From NCBI GenBank assembly GCA_938084875.1, contig CALKFX010000113.1, positions 1-8,514 of the forward strand: 8,514 nucleotides of DNA, given 5' to 3'. This stretch comes from an uncultured Flavobacteriales bacterium (lineage in GTDB: Bacteria; Bacteroidota; Bacteroidia; Flavobacteriales_D; Parvicellaceae). The position numbers were made by a program, and so were the translations under genes. Below the pieces are notes generated by a model, which searched no databases, was not told the DNA's origin, and saw only the letters and a program-made list of their open reading frames with translations. Below, one piece after another: positions 1 to 7,225 of this stretch (position 1 is its first letter; each line of letters begins with the position of its first letter).

Positions 1-231
1 TTTATCCTAGTCAAGGGAACGCATAAAAAGCGAGCGCATGGTAAGCTAAAAGTAAGTAATAAGGCAAAGGATTATTATAGGGTTGGAGTGCTTAAATCTG
101 GCATGCATACAGCCGTTTTAAAGGAGATTAATAGTACTTGTGAGTGTTTCTATAAAGAGGTGATATTGGAGGAGTTTAAGGCTTATTTTGAAGTATTAGA
201 GAGGAAGGTATTTCATGAGGTTTTGAGGTGA
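1..231 (+). CDS. 3' end of an unrecognised protein (partial, cut by window edge)
   Basis: Frame 1 is open from the first base to a TGA at 229-231, giving the last 76 residues of a protein that starts outside the window. The fragment begins with a basic stretch (KGTHKKRAHGKLKV), continues with a mixed segment (DYYRVGVLKSGMHTAVLKEI), has two nearby cysteines (CEC), and ends in a charged, probably helical tail (EEFKAYFEVLERKVFHEVLR). It converges on the response regulator, with 21 bases between the two stop codons and no clear terminator hairpin there. The basic start could suit a nucleic-acid-binding or transposase-type protein, but I see no family motif and do not assign one. The case for a real gene is the uninterrupted frame and plausible composition; 76 codons alone is modest evidence. 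Confidence 0.5.
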   Translation, partial: FILVKGTHKKRAHGKLKVSNKAKDYYRVGVLKSGMHTAVLKEINSTCECFYKEVILEEFKAYFEVLERKVFHEVLR

Positions 232-252
232 GGGTGAGTCTGTAAAGCAATT

Positions 253-1026
253 TTATTGTACTAACCAATTTTTAAAATCTGTTGCCTTAGCTTTACTAAC
301 TATGATTTTTTCATCTGGTTTGGGTAGAACATTTACAATTAATCGACCATTAAAATAGAAATCAATGTCTTCTATTGCACTTTTTTGAACAATAAACTGT
401 CTATTTACTCGATAAAAATCTTCTGAAGATACTTCATTCTGTATCTTGTCTAAAGTACCATCGATTATGTGCCTTTTATTTTTATTTTCACAAGCGTATG
501 TACCCAGATTAGATTTGTAAAACCACGAAATATCCTTAACCGCTAATGGGATAAGTTTATCTCGATAATATACCAAATATGAATTTCGTACTTCAGCGCT
601 TTTTTTAGAAGTTATCATTTCAATCAAATTCTTTAAACTTCCAGAGTTTATAGTGTTTGAGCCTGTTTCCGTTAAACTTTTAAACTTCTCTATAGATTTC
701 TTAATTTTTGTTCTATCAAAAGGTTTTAATAAATAATCAATGCCCTTCACTTTAAAGGCTTCTAAGGCATATTGATCATAGGCTGTTATAAAGATGATCG
801 GAGTATTGGATTCTACTTTGTTAAAAATCTCAAAAGAGAGTCCATCGGTTAAATGAATATCCATTAATAAAAGGTCACAACTTAATTGATTTTCTTCCAA
901 CCAAGCAACTGACTCTTTTACACTAGATAATATTTTTAATACAGAAATTGAATGGTCTAACTCAGACAAAATGGATTCTAAATCCTGAGATATTAAAGGT
1001 TCATCTTCAATAATTACTACGTTCAT
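253..1026 (-). CDS. LytTR-family two-component response regulator
   Basis: A 257-residue cytoplasmic transcription factor of the LytR/AgrA class. Residues 1-115 form a receiver domain: acidic pocket at E7-D8-E9, phospho-acceptor D56 in LLLMDIHL, the conserved threonine T81 in FITAYD, and K101-P102 in DYLLKPFD. After a linker (about 116-142), residues 145-257 form a LytTR DNA-binding domain, with the characteristic segment EDFYRVNRQFIV at 202-213. The length is normal for Bacteroidota members. The ATG lies 11 bases after the stop of the histidine kinase gene, and a purine-rich stretch (aaaggaact) precedes it, so the two are almost certainly co-transcribed and form a cognate pair. Phosphorylation at D56 would be expected to promote DNA binding. 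The targets are unknown; the repeated leader segments in this window are candidates by inference only. Confidence 0.95.
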   Translation of the reverse strand: MNVVIIEDEPLISQDLESILSELDHSISVLKILSSVKESVAWLEENQLSCDLLLMDIHLTDGLSFEIFNKVESNTPIIFITAYDQYALEAFKVKGIDYLLKPFDRTKIKKSIEKFKSLTETGSNTINSGSLKNLIEMITSKKSAEVRNSYLVYYRDKLIPLAVKDISWFYKSNLGTYACENKNKRHIIDGTLDKIQNEVSSEDFYRVNRQFIVQKSAIEDIDFYFNGRLIVNVLPKPDEKIIVSKAKATDFKNWLVQ

Positions 1027-1037
1027 TACAAGTTCCT

Positions 1038-2093
1038 TTAAATTAAAGGTAATCCTACACTAAAATATTTTTCACTTTTTTGAATATTAATCTCTTTCCC
1101 TACCAATATTTTGTAGCGTTCATTTAGATTAGAAAGACCAATACCCATGGAATTTCCCATTATATTTTTAGCTTTTAAATCGTTTCTAACAATGAGCAAG
1201 TCACCTTGTAGTTTCAAATATATGCCGACAGGATTCTCTTTGGACAACTCATTGTGCTTAATTACATTTTCCATCAGAGGTTGTAAGGACATATGTAGTA
1301 TCCTTTTTTTGGTATCTGGCAAATCTATATGTAACGACAAACCATCCTCCACTCTGATTTTGTATAATTTTATATAAGAATTTAGAAGGGCAAGTTCATC
1401 AACTAAATCAACAATTTGCTCATCGGTGTTTTTAAGCGTATAACGAAAAATATGGGATAAATTTGAAAGATATTTTATAGCTTTTTGTTGATCTTTATTT
1501 ATCAAAGATGATAGGTTTGCAAATGAATTAAATAAAAAATGAGGGTTAATTTGGGCTTTTAGATTATCTAACTTTGAATTTAAATAGGATGATTTCAGCT
1601 TTTCATTTTCTAGTTCTTTGACATTTTTTTGTCGATTAAGCAGTAATAATTCCACTATTATAAACGTTAAAATGGTACTAATAAAAAACCTTAACAGATA
1701 TACTCCATAAAAAATCCTTTCATTGTAAACATTATTAAAAATAAGCTCTTGAAATCTAGAACCAAAAAAACAAAAAACAATAGTAAGCAGAACTAATGTC
1801 AATATCGTTTTAACATTAAACAACTCATATGAAGAGACATTTTTAACCTTTTTAAAAGTAAAAAAACCAATAGAGTAACAAAAGCATATTTGAAAAAGTA
1901 ACTGATAAATCAGTTCAAGTAAAGTAAAATCTGGAAGGGATTCTCCAACTGTATCTACTTCACCAAATATTCTCAGTATTTTGAAAGAATTTAAAATTAG
2001 CGCTATAAAAATAGACACATAAATTATTGATTTATTTTCGTCTTTTGAGAAAGTCATATATTGAAAAAACCTATCATTTAATGGGGACAACAT
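1038..2093 (-). CDS. LytS-type sensor histidine kinase (His_kinase/HATPase_c)
   Basis: A 351-residue inner-membrane histidine kinase. The N-terminal half shows four likely membrane segments (about 22-40, 57-80, 95-112 and 128-153) and no sizeable extracytoplasmic domain, so sensing is probably through the membrane region or a partner protein. A short coiled-coil-like stretch (155-180) leads to the His_kinase domain, with the phospho-acceptor H185 in QINPHFLFNS (181-190). The ATPase part has the N box PLMENVIKHN (272-281, N276) and a glycine-rich box SMGIGLSNLNERY (315-327). Everything needed for autophosphorylation appears present. It should phosphorylate the LytTR regulator encoded 11 bases downstream. 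Upstream, 15 bases away, is a small Spy/CpxP-like secreted protein, which could be the periplasmic accessory sensor; that is inference from gene order. No ribosome binding site is evident, as is common in this phylum. Confidence 0.95.
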   Translation of the reverse strand: MLSPLNDRFFQYMTFSKDENKSIIYVSIFIALILNSFKILRIFGEVDTVGESLPDFTLLELIYQLLFQICFCYSIGFFTFKKVKNVSSYELFNVKTILTLVLLTIVFCFFGSRFQELIFNNVYNERIFYGVYLLRFFISTILTFIIVELLLLNRQKNVKELENEKLKSSYLNSKLDNLKAQINPHFLFNSFANLSSLINKDQQKAIKYLSNLSHIFRYTLKNTDEQIVDLVDELALLNSYIKLYKIRVEDGLSLHIDLPDTKKRILHMSLQPLMENVIKHNELSKENPVGIYLKLQGDLLIVRNDLKAKNIMGNSMGIGLSNLNERYKILVGKEINIQKSEKYFSVGLPLI

Positions 2094-2108
2094 TTATATA
2101 ATTAAAAC

Positions 2109-2474
2109 CTAGTTGTTATGTCTCATTTTAAATTCTTCTCGCATTTTTTTCTTATTTTGAATTTTAAATTGCTCGTGCATTTTAAATTGCTCTTCATTTA
2201 ATAAAAGCTTCAATTCTTCGTCTCTCTCTTGTCTTAATTCTTTTAAATATTGAAACTTTGTAACCCTATCTTGATCACTATTTTTGATCTTTTCAAGTTT
2301 TTTTTGGTGTTTTTTATTTATCTCCTCAAATTGGATTTTTTGATTTTTGTCAAGATTTAAAGATTCTAAATGTGCTTCAATTGTAGCTTTTGCCTTTTCT
2401 CTGTTAAATTTTGGATTTTGTGCAGAAACTGTAAAAGCCATTAATAAGAGTGAGAAATAAATAATTGTTTTCAT
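2109..2474 (-). CDS. Spy/CpxP-like small periplasmic protein with two LTxxQ-like motifs
   Basis: A 121-residue secreted protein, first in a tight block with the kinase and regulator. Residues 1-18 are a clear signal peptide ending in VSA-Q. The mature part is almost all charged helix, rich in K, E and Q. Two short motifs resemble the LTxxQ repeats of the Spy/CpxP/CnrX group: LDKNQ at 41-45 (in ESLNLDKNQKIQFEEI) and LNEEQ at 92-96. Members of that group are periplasmic helical proteins acting as chaperones or as sensors of misfolded protein or metals; some restrain a histidine kinase. There is no obvious metal-binding His/Cys cluster here, so metal sensing is not supported. A broken paralogue lies at 7226-7522; by hand I count about 42 identities over 71 ungapped residues. 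Family assignment rests on motif resemblance, so it is moderate. Confidence 0.75.
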   Translation of the reverse strand: MKTIIYFSLLLMAFTVSAQNPKFNREKAKATIEAHLESLNLDKNQKIQFEEINKKHQKKLEKIKNSDQDRVTKFQYLKELRQERDEELKLLLNEEQFKMHEQFKIQNKKKMREEFKMRHNN

Positions 2475-2504
2475 AATTTTAAATTTTTGATTAATTAATT
2501 CTTC

Positions 2505-2595
2505 AAAAGAAAAAAAAACAATTGATCAGGACAATCCAAAAGGTTCCAAAGCATCTAAATATGAACTTAAAACATTTAATTGGACTTTTAAAGTG
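2505..2595 (-). promoter_or_regulatory. Leader/promoter element, copy A (before the Spy-like-kinase-regulator operon)
   Basis: This 91-base segment ends 30 bases before the ATG of the Spy-like gene. It aligns almost without gaps to 6543-6633 and 7111-7200. Read 5' to 3' on the minus strand it contains, in order, cactttaaaag, aatgttttaagtt, atatttaga, a variable middle, and caattg followed by a T-rich run. Its central 62 bases match copy B at about 47 positions by hand count. Position and orientation fit a promoter plus 5' leader. The 9-base half-site taagttcat resembles the LytTR half-site pattern, but no properly spaced pair is evident, and I see no convincing TAnnTTTG -7 box. It fills most of the gap between the DUF4249 and Spy-like genes, supporting an independent start for the sensing operon. 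Confidence 0.6.
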
Positions 2596-2652
2596 TTTTG
2601 CTAGATGACTATCAAGTCGTAATAATATTGACTCTTAAATTATATTTGATTT

Positions 2653-3435
2653 TTAATTTGATTTGACATTGATAAATAATGTGTCAGAATTAATTCCCGT
2701 AAATATCCCAAATGCATTTTCAAACTCTGTGGGTGGATTAGAAATATTTTGCGAAGTCTGATCAGTTTCTTGGTAAAGTACGGCTAAATCAGGATTAATA
2801 TGGAACAATATAATCCTATGACTGCCAAAATATAAAAATCGCCTAGTGTCTATTGAATAATAATCTGATTGAGTGGGCATTAAATCAAATTGATTATTAG
2901 ATGAAACCTCTCTGTTATCATAAATTTTATATGAATAATCCATATTTTCTATTAGTAAAAAGTAGTTTGATCCATCAGGATTATCCCAAGAAAGTTCTAA
3001 TTCTTGGGGATCGTTGCCTGTAAAATTACCCCCACTGACGTAGACCTCAGATACAGATGAAACAAAGTTACCGGGTTTTTTGGGTATCGTTGTTTGAGTT
3101 GAAATAGGCAAATTATTATAATCGAGTTGAAGTTCAAAAGTCTCTAGTTCGCTTAATTTAATATTAGAATTTGTAAAGGTCCCATCACCCATTGGAATAA
3201 GGTCATAATACATATTTCCATCAAAAATGCTAACAAACAATGAATCCAAATTATCTGATGAAGAAGCTACATTATTTGAGTAAAAAACCTGTCTAGAAAC
3301 TTTAATTTCTAATGGTTTACCGGCATAAAGATATCCCTCAACAACCGGTATATCTTCAAAATCTCGATTAAGATTTTCTTTTGAACAACCAAAGATGATT
3401 GACAGTATAATAGCAATTATTTGAAATCTTTTCAT
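2653..3435 (-). CDS. DUF4249 outer-membrane lipoprotein, partner of the TonB-dependent receptor
   Basis: A 260-residue lipoprotein. The start is set at 3435 (MKRFQII), not at the in-frame Met 45 bases upstream, because this gives a proper lipoprotein signal: hydrophobic residues 5-15 and the lipobox IFGC with the lipidated cysteine C17. The receptor stop and this ATG are separated by one base (TAA-A-ATG), indicating translational coupling. Family features include DIPVVEGYLYAGKPLEIKVS near the N terminus (28-47), the proline stretch TTIPKKPGNF (115-124), an ELSWDNPDGSNYFLL segment (147-161), and a C-terminal NPPTEFENAFGIFTG (233-247). DUF4249 proteins typically sit beside TonB-dependent receptors in Bacteroidota and are thought to act at the cell surface; their biochemical role is not established. 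At 260 residues it is on the short side, but both ends look intact. Confidence 0.88.
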   Translation of the reverse strand: MKRFQIIAIILSIIFGCSKENLNRDFEDIPVVEGYLYAGKPLEIKVSRQVFYSNNVASSSDNLDSLFVSIFDGNMYYDLIPMGDGTFTNSNIKLSELETFELQLDYNNLPISTQTTIPKKPGNFVSSVSEVYVSGGNFTGNDPQELELSWDNPDGSNYFLLIENMDYSYKIYDNREVSSNNQFDLMPTQSDYYSIDTRRFLYFGSHRIILFHINPDLAVLYQETDQTSQNISNPPTEFENAFGIFTGINSDTLFINVKSN

Positions 3436-3436
3436 T

Positions 3437-6373
3437 TTATCGAAGTTTAAGTGATAAGGTAATATTTGGCATAAAACCAAGATAATTTATGTTTGTCTCA
3501 ATGATCTCTCCTTCAATTACTTCATATTGATTATACCAGTTATTTGTGTGGTTATAAACATTGAAAATTGAAAATCCGATATACCCAATTTCAGTTTGCT
3601 CATCCCAGTTTGCAGAATTTCTGTATAGTTTATAATTAACAGCTAGATCAAGCCTATGATAATCTATTAAGCGCAAACTGTTTTTGTCAGTGACCGTAAA
3701 ATAATCTTGGTTACTTCCATTTAACAAAGAAAGAGAGTAAGCTCCAGCTGGGGCAGTGTATGGCCTGCCCGAAGCATAGATCCAAGTTCCAGAAAAGTCC
3801 CAGCGTTTATAATTATAAATCCCAACCCATTTAAATTCATGTTTAACATCTTGATTAGCCGAGAAATAATCGCTACCATAGACATCGAACTTATTCTTTG
3901 CTTCTCCTAAAGTGTAACTCAACCATCCATTGAAACTGCCAGCCTTTTTTTGGATCAAAAATTCAAGGCCTTTGGCATATCCATCCCCCGAAAAAAAAAT
4001 TTCTTCATAAGACATGCCTTGTGGACTACTTTGCACATATTGTGTAAATTCAGATAATCCAGTTAAATTTTTATAATAACCTTCGATGCTAAATAGGTAT
4101 TTTGAAGTTTCGTATGATAGCCCTGTGATATTGTGCTCTGATGAACTAACAGGTATATCATTTCCATTTGATAGTACCCAAAAATCCTTACTTCCCGAAG
4201 ATAAATCTTGACGGGTAATTTGATTAGCAAATTGGTAGTAGTGCCCCCAACCTATGGCTAATTTTAGCTTATCAGAAAAAATATAATTTGCATTAAATCT
4301 GGGCTCGTAATAGAGTTTATTTGTAATATTATAAGAAGTTATTCTTACACCCGGAACAATTTTCAATTTGTCACTGAATAACCTAAAATTTGTTTGTAAA
4401 TAGCCACCGAAAATATTCCCATAATCATTTTTTTGAATTATTGCTGTGGTATCATTTTGGAAATAGTCGTATTTGATGTCATTAGAAGTTCCAAACGCTC
4501 CAAATTTAAGTTGTAATGATTGTGTCAAGTCATACTGATAATCCGTTTTAAAACTGTAATCTTTTAAATTATTATCTTCCGAAAAACCACCCGAAATATC
4601 TTGTGATTCATCTTCTCGGGTGATTGTACCAAAACGACCAAATTCCCTGTCGCTGTAATAATTAGAATAACTAATCACTGTATTTCCATACATTTTGGGT
4701 GACCATTTTCTTGACCATTTAATTCCAGTACCAAAATTGCCATAATTAGTTAAATCAGATATGTTCAGGTTAATATCTATTCCCATATCAACTAGTCTTT
4801 GTGGTATATTTAATTTATAACCATTATCCAGATTATCAGTCCCATTAAAAATGCTTAATGAAATGATATCTTTATCAGTTGGACGATAAGTAAATTTTCC
4901 GTTTAAATCATAAAAGTATGAATTCACTGTAGTTGCAAACCGGTTACTTAAACGTTCTTGTATTTCAGTTGTTTCATGATCTTCAGTAAACTGGTCAGAA
5001 ATATTATTATAAATCAGGCCTTTATAGGACCTTCTGAAAGCTACAATTGAGGTAAACTTTTCATTAATGGGTACTTCAGCAAAAGCATTAATATTTAGTA
5101 AACTAATGCTACCACCAATATTAAAATTATTTTTGTTTCCATCTTTACCAGTTATTTCTGTGACACTGGACAAACGACCACCGAAACGAGATTCATACCC
5201 TCCTTTATAGAGCTGTACATCTTTCACTGCATTTGAATTGAATGCACTGAAAAATCCATATAAATGGTCTACATGATAAATAGTAAATCCATCGAAAGTA
5301 ATTAAGTTTTGATCAGGGGTACCCCCCCTAATATACATACCAGATGAAGATTCATTACTGGCCGAAATTCCTGGCATTAGTTGAAAAACTCTCATCAAAT
5401 CCTGCTCACCTATATTGGGTAGTTGATTTAATTTCTTAGGTGTCATTTTGATCGTACTTATGTTTTCTGTTGAAATCTGAAAAATATCTTCTGGTTGAGC
5501 CGTTATAACAATTTCGTTTAGGTTTAATGATGATGGTGCAATTTCTATCAGCAAATTGGTTTTTGATAAATTGGGATTCAGATTTATTTCTGTTTTTCTA
5601 TATCCTAAATAACTTGTAGCTAGGGTTGAGGTATCCGAAGGAACATTATGCAATGTAAAATAGCCATCCATATTTGTAGTTGCTCCATTGGATGTCCCCT
5701 GAATAATTATATTAGCAAAAGGAAGTGATTCTCCTGTTTCAGAGTCCTTTAAAATTCCTGACAAGGTAAAATTAAAGTTACTTGCCGGTCCATTATAGTT
5801 AGAATATGTTTTTTTATCTTCATTTTCACCCTTGAAAGCATTAATCAATGTTTCCGTATCAATGTTTATATTTTTATTTTGAGGATCATCCAGTTTGATG
5901 AAATCTGAGACCAAAATAACATCAGTATATATTTCCTTTAAATTACTTGATGATAATTCAGTCAAAGTAATCGCTTGATCATTTATATATAAGAATATGT
6001 TTTTTTCTAAAAAATTCTTTGAAGTAATATTTGAGCTGAATGTAGCCATATGCTGAACTTTATCAAGGCAGTCTAACCTTTGTGCTACATCCTTACAATT
6101 ATTTGGAATATAGAAAAAATCATAATTTTTTAACTCAGGTAGTTTTCTTAAAGAATCGGTTTGAAAGCTTTCATATAAATCCTTTTGATAATCACACAAC
6201 TGTATGATCTTCGGATTCGTATCTCCTATTTTTCCTGATGGAGAATAAATCAAATAATCAAAGGCACAATCATCTCCTCCAAAAAGTGCATACTTTTCTT
6301 GACCTAGTAGACTATTATTAAAATTCATAATGAATATGACTATTATGAGTTTTCTCATATTTAAATTTTTCAT
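3437..6373 (-). CDS. TonB-dependent outer-membrane receptor with an extra cysteine-containing N-terminal domain
   Basis: A 978-residue outer-membrane transporter. Residues 1-24 are a signal peptide (hydrophobic RKLIIVIFIMNF, cleavage near LLGQ); Met6 is an alternative start and would also leave a workable signal. Residues about 25-195 form a domain I do not recognise, with cysteines at 36, 60, 93 and 102. Residues 204-288 are a carboxypeptidase-regulatory-like (CarboxypepD_reg) beta-sandwich (TLSGILKDSETGESLPFANI, then MDGYFTLHNV). Residues about 296-405 are the plug, with MYIRGGTPDQNLITFDGF and LYKGGYESRFGGRLSSV. The rest is the beta-barrel, ending in ITLSLKLR. Such receptors bind a ligand at the surface and import it using TonB-ExbBD energy. 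The ligand cannot be read from sequence. It forms an operon with the DUF4249 gene. A copy of the repeated leader lies 169 bases upstream of the start. Confidence 0.95.
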   Translation of the reverse strand: MKNLNMRKLIIVIFIMNFNNSLLGQEKYALFGGDDCAFDYLIYSPSGKIGDTNPKIIQLCDYQKDLYESFQTDSLRKLPELKNYDFFYIPNNCKDVAQRLDCLDKVQHMATFSSNITSKNFLEKNIFLYINDQAITLTELSSSNLKEIYTDVILVSDFIKLDDPQNKNINIDTETLINAFKGENEDKKTYSNYNGPASNFNFTLSGILKDSETGESLPFANIIIQGTSNGATTNMDGYFTLHNVPSDTSTLATSYLGYRKTEINLNPNLSKTNLLIEIAPSSLNLNEIVITAQPEDIFQISTENISTIKMTPKKLNQLPNIGEQDLMRVFQLMPGISASNESSSGMYIRGGTPDQNLITFDGFTIYHVDHLYGFFSAFNSNAVKDVQLYKGGYESRFGGRLSSVTEITGKDGNKNNFNIGGSISLLNINAFAEVPINEKFTSIVAFRRSYKGLIYNNISDQFTEDHETTEIQERLSNRFATTVNSYFYDLNGKFTYRPTDKDIISLSIFNGTDNLDNGYKLNIPQRLVDMGIDINLNISDLTNYGNFGTGIKWSRKWSPKMYGNTVISYSNYYSDREFGRFGTITREDESQDISGGFSEDNNLKDYSFKTDYQYDLTQSLQLKFGAFGTSNDIKYDYFQNDTTAIIQKNDYGNIFGGYLQTNFRLFSDKLKIVPGVRITSYNITNKLYYEPRFNANYIFSDKLKLAIGWGHYYQFANQITRQDLSSGSKDFWVLSNGNDIPVSSSEHNITGLSYETSKYLFSIEGYYKNLTGLSEFTQYVQSSPQGMSYEEIFFSGDGYAKGLEFLIQKKAGSFNGWLSYTLGEAKNKFDVYGSDYFSANQDVKHEFKWVGIYNYKRWDFSGTWIYASGRPYTAPAGAYSLSLLNGSNQDYFTVTDKNSLRLIDYHRLDLAVNYKLYRNSANWDEQTEIGYIGFSIFNVYNHTNNWYNQYEVIEGEIIETNINYLGFMPNITLSLKLR

Positions 6374-6404
6374 AATTTATAAATTGATTTCATTGTTAAT
6401 GACG

Positions 6405-6423
6405 AAGCATTACGGTGCTTTTT
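6405..6423. other. Small hairpin in the receptor leader
   Basis: The arms AAGCA (6405-6409) and TGCTT (6416-6420) can pair around a six-base loop, followed on the plus strand by further T residues to 6423 and then the palindrome aaagcttt. On the plus strand this resembles a weak intrinsic terminator; on the minus strand it lies in the untranslated leader of the receptor, about 32 bases before its ATG. With five pairs, mostly A-T, it may have no function. Confidence 0.25.
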
Positions 6424-6498
6424 AAAGCTTTTGAAGGTAAAATTCAGATAAGCTTTGTAGAAAAGAGTGGGTAATAGGAATTGTGATGAACATTGAAC

Positions 6499-6633
6499 AA
6501 AACAATTGTTTTTGTATGTTTTAGATTTGTTTGATCATCCACAAAACAAGAAAAAACAATTTACGAGACTAGTCCAAAAGATTGCGAAGTATCTAAATAT
6601 CAATCTCAAACTTTCAAATACGCTTTTGAAGTG
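6499..6633 (-). repeat. Leader element copy B plus decayed start of a Spy-like gene, upstream of the receptor
   Basis: Positions 6543-6633 are a 91-base copy of the leader found at 2505-2595, in the same orientation relative to its downstream gene. Shared blocks on the minus strand are cacttcaaaag, aaagtttgag, atatttaga, cttttgga and aattgttttttc. The similarity goes on past the leader. After 25 bases, where copy A has the Spy-like ATG, copy B has ATA (6515-6517), followed by a segment matching about 15 of 18 bases of the first codons of the intact gene (aaaacaatt then T-rich sequence). Beyond roughly 6499 the likeness fades. I read this as the promoter and first few codons of a lost third Spy-like gene. 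It may still drive the receptor 126 bases further on, or it may be dead. A plus-strand open frame through it (6506-6733) is not considered a gene. Confidence 0.55.
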
Positions 6634-6757
6634 TATTAAAAATGCAAAAGTGCGTCTGCAAATAAAAAAGGTTGTGGTTATCACAGAGAGTCAATTAAGG
6701 TCACTAATGGATAACCTTAGAGGAGAGGGTTAAGAAAATTCTATCTAAGATGAAGAA

Positions 6758-7114
6758 TCAGATTCCGAAAGGGAAGTAATCATCGGGAAACTTCACTTTC
6801 TCACCTACTATACGTCTCTCCATATAAACGATTAGAGACTTTTCAGATATTCGATAGTTTGACCACCCGCCCTGATCTATATCCATTTCTCCTTCTTCAA
6901 TAATATCGAGGTAGCCTTTGTAAACTTCCTTTAATTTTGAAGGAGGCGAATCAATTACTCCTTCTTTTTTGCTATTTTGTCCAAATATTAGATGTTCACC
7001 AAACTATCCCTACATCTTCCACTTACCATTTATAAAAGTAAACTTATATCCATCGTTCTCTTGAAGGTTCAAGTCTAATTGATCGTTTTCACTAGGGTTA
7101 TTGTCAAAATCAAC
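6758..7114 (-). pseudogene. Remnant of an unrecognised protein, two internal stops
   Basis: On the minus strand one frame runs 119 codons from 7114 to a TGA at 6758-6760, broken only by two TAG codons close together at 7010-7012 and 7004-7006. It reads as convincing protein on both sides: upstream DNNPSENDQLDLNLQENDGY and YKFTFINGKWKM, downstream GEHLIFGQNSKKEGVIDSPP, then LKEVYKGYLDIIEEGEMDID and EKSLIVYMERRIVGEKVKFP, ending DDYFPFGI. The acidic, soluble character with Trp/Gly-rich turns would suit a small cytoplasmic protein, perhaps of the immunity or SUKH type, but I see no diagnostic motif and assign no family. There is no good start codon: the frame is closed by a stop at 7115-7117, exactly where the plus-strand leader copy begins. 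That suggests its 5' end was lost at a rearrangement junction. It is unlikely to be translated intact. Confidence 0.5.
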
Positions 7115-7200
7115 TCAAAATGATTTTGGAATGTTTGAAGTTGAAATTTAGACGTTCCAAATTTTTTAAAATATTATTCTTGAAAATTGTTTTTTCTTTT
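7111..7200 (+). promoter_or_regulatory. Leader/promoter element, copy P (before the broken Spy paralogue and the lipoprotein)
   Basis: A 90-base relative of the leaders at 2505-2595 and 6543-6633, here on the plus strand. Shared blocks in order are caactcaaaat, aatgtttgaagttgaaatttaga, then a diverged middle, then aaattgttttttctttt. The first 20 bases of the core agree with copy A at 17 positions by hand count. It ends about 25 bases before the start-codon region of the broken Spy paralogue, the same spacing as in copy A (30 bases). This is the natural place for the promoter of the downstream lipoprotein. The middle part has diverged mostly by transitions, so function may be reduced. Confidence 0.5.
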
Positions 7201-7225
7201 GTGCATTAACAATTAAATATTTTGA

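Noticed and set aside
1147..1377. Plus-strand open frame inside the kinase gene
   Set aside because: It lies wholly opposite the conserved ATPase part of a well-supported histidine kinase and has no recognisable domain.
2561..2580. LytTR binding-site pair in the leader
   Set aside because: One half-site-like match (taagttcat on the minus strand) is present, but there is no second site at the usual spacing and it is not preserved in copy B, so no operator is called.
2607..2618. Small inverted repeat gact/agtc as a terminator after the DUF4249 gene
   Set aside because: A four-base stem with no following T run is too weak to call.
3436..3480. Upstream Met for the DUF4249 protein, overlapping the receptor gene
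   Set aside because: It would put 15 polar residues before the lipoprotein signal; the internal Met gives a normal signal peptide and a one-base junction.
6506..6733. Plus-strand open frame of 75 codons (starting MFLYVLDLFDHPQ)
   Set aside because: Its first half overlaps leader copy B. The same frame is partly open in copy A (QKVPKHLNMNLKHL), but the differences between the two copies fall about equally on all three codon positions, as expected for non-coding sequence. Its second half matches nothing I recognise.
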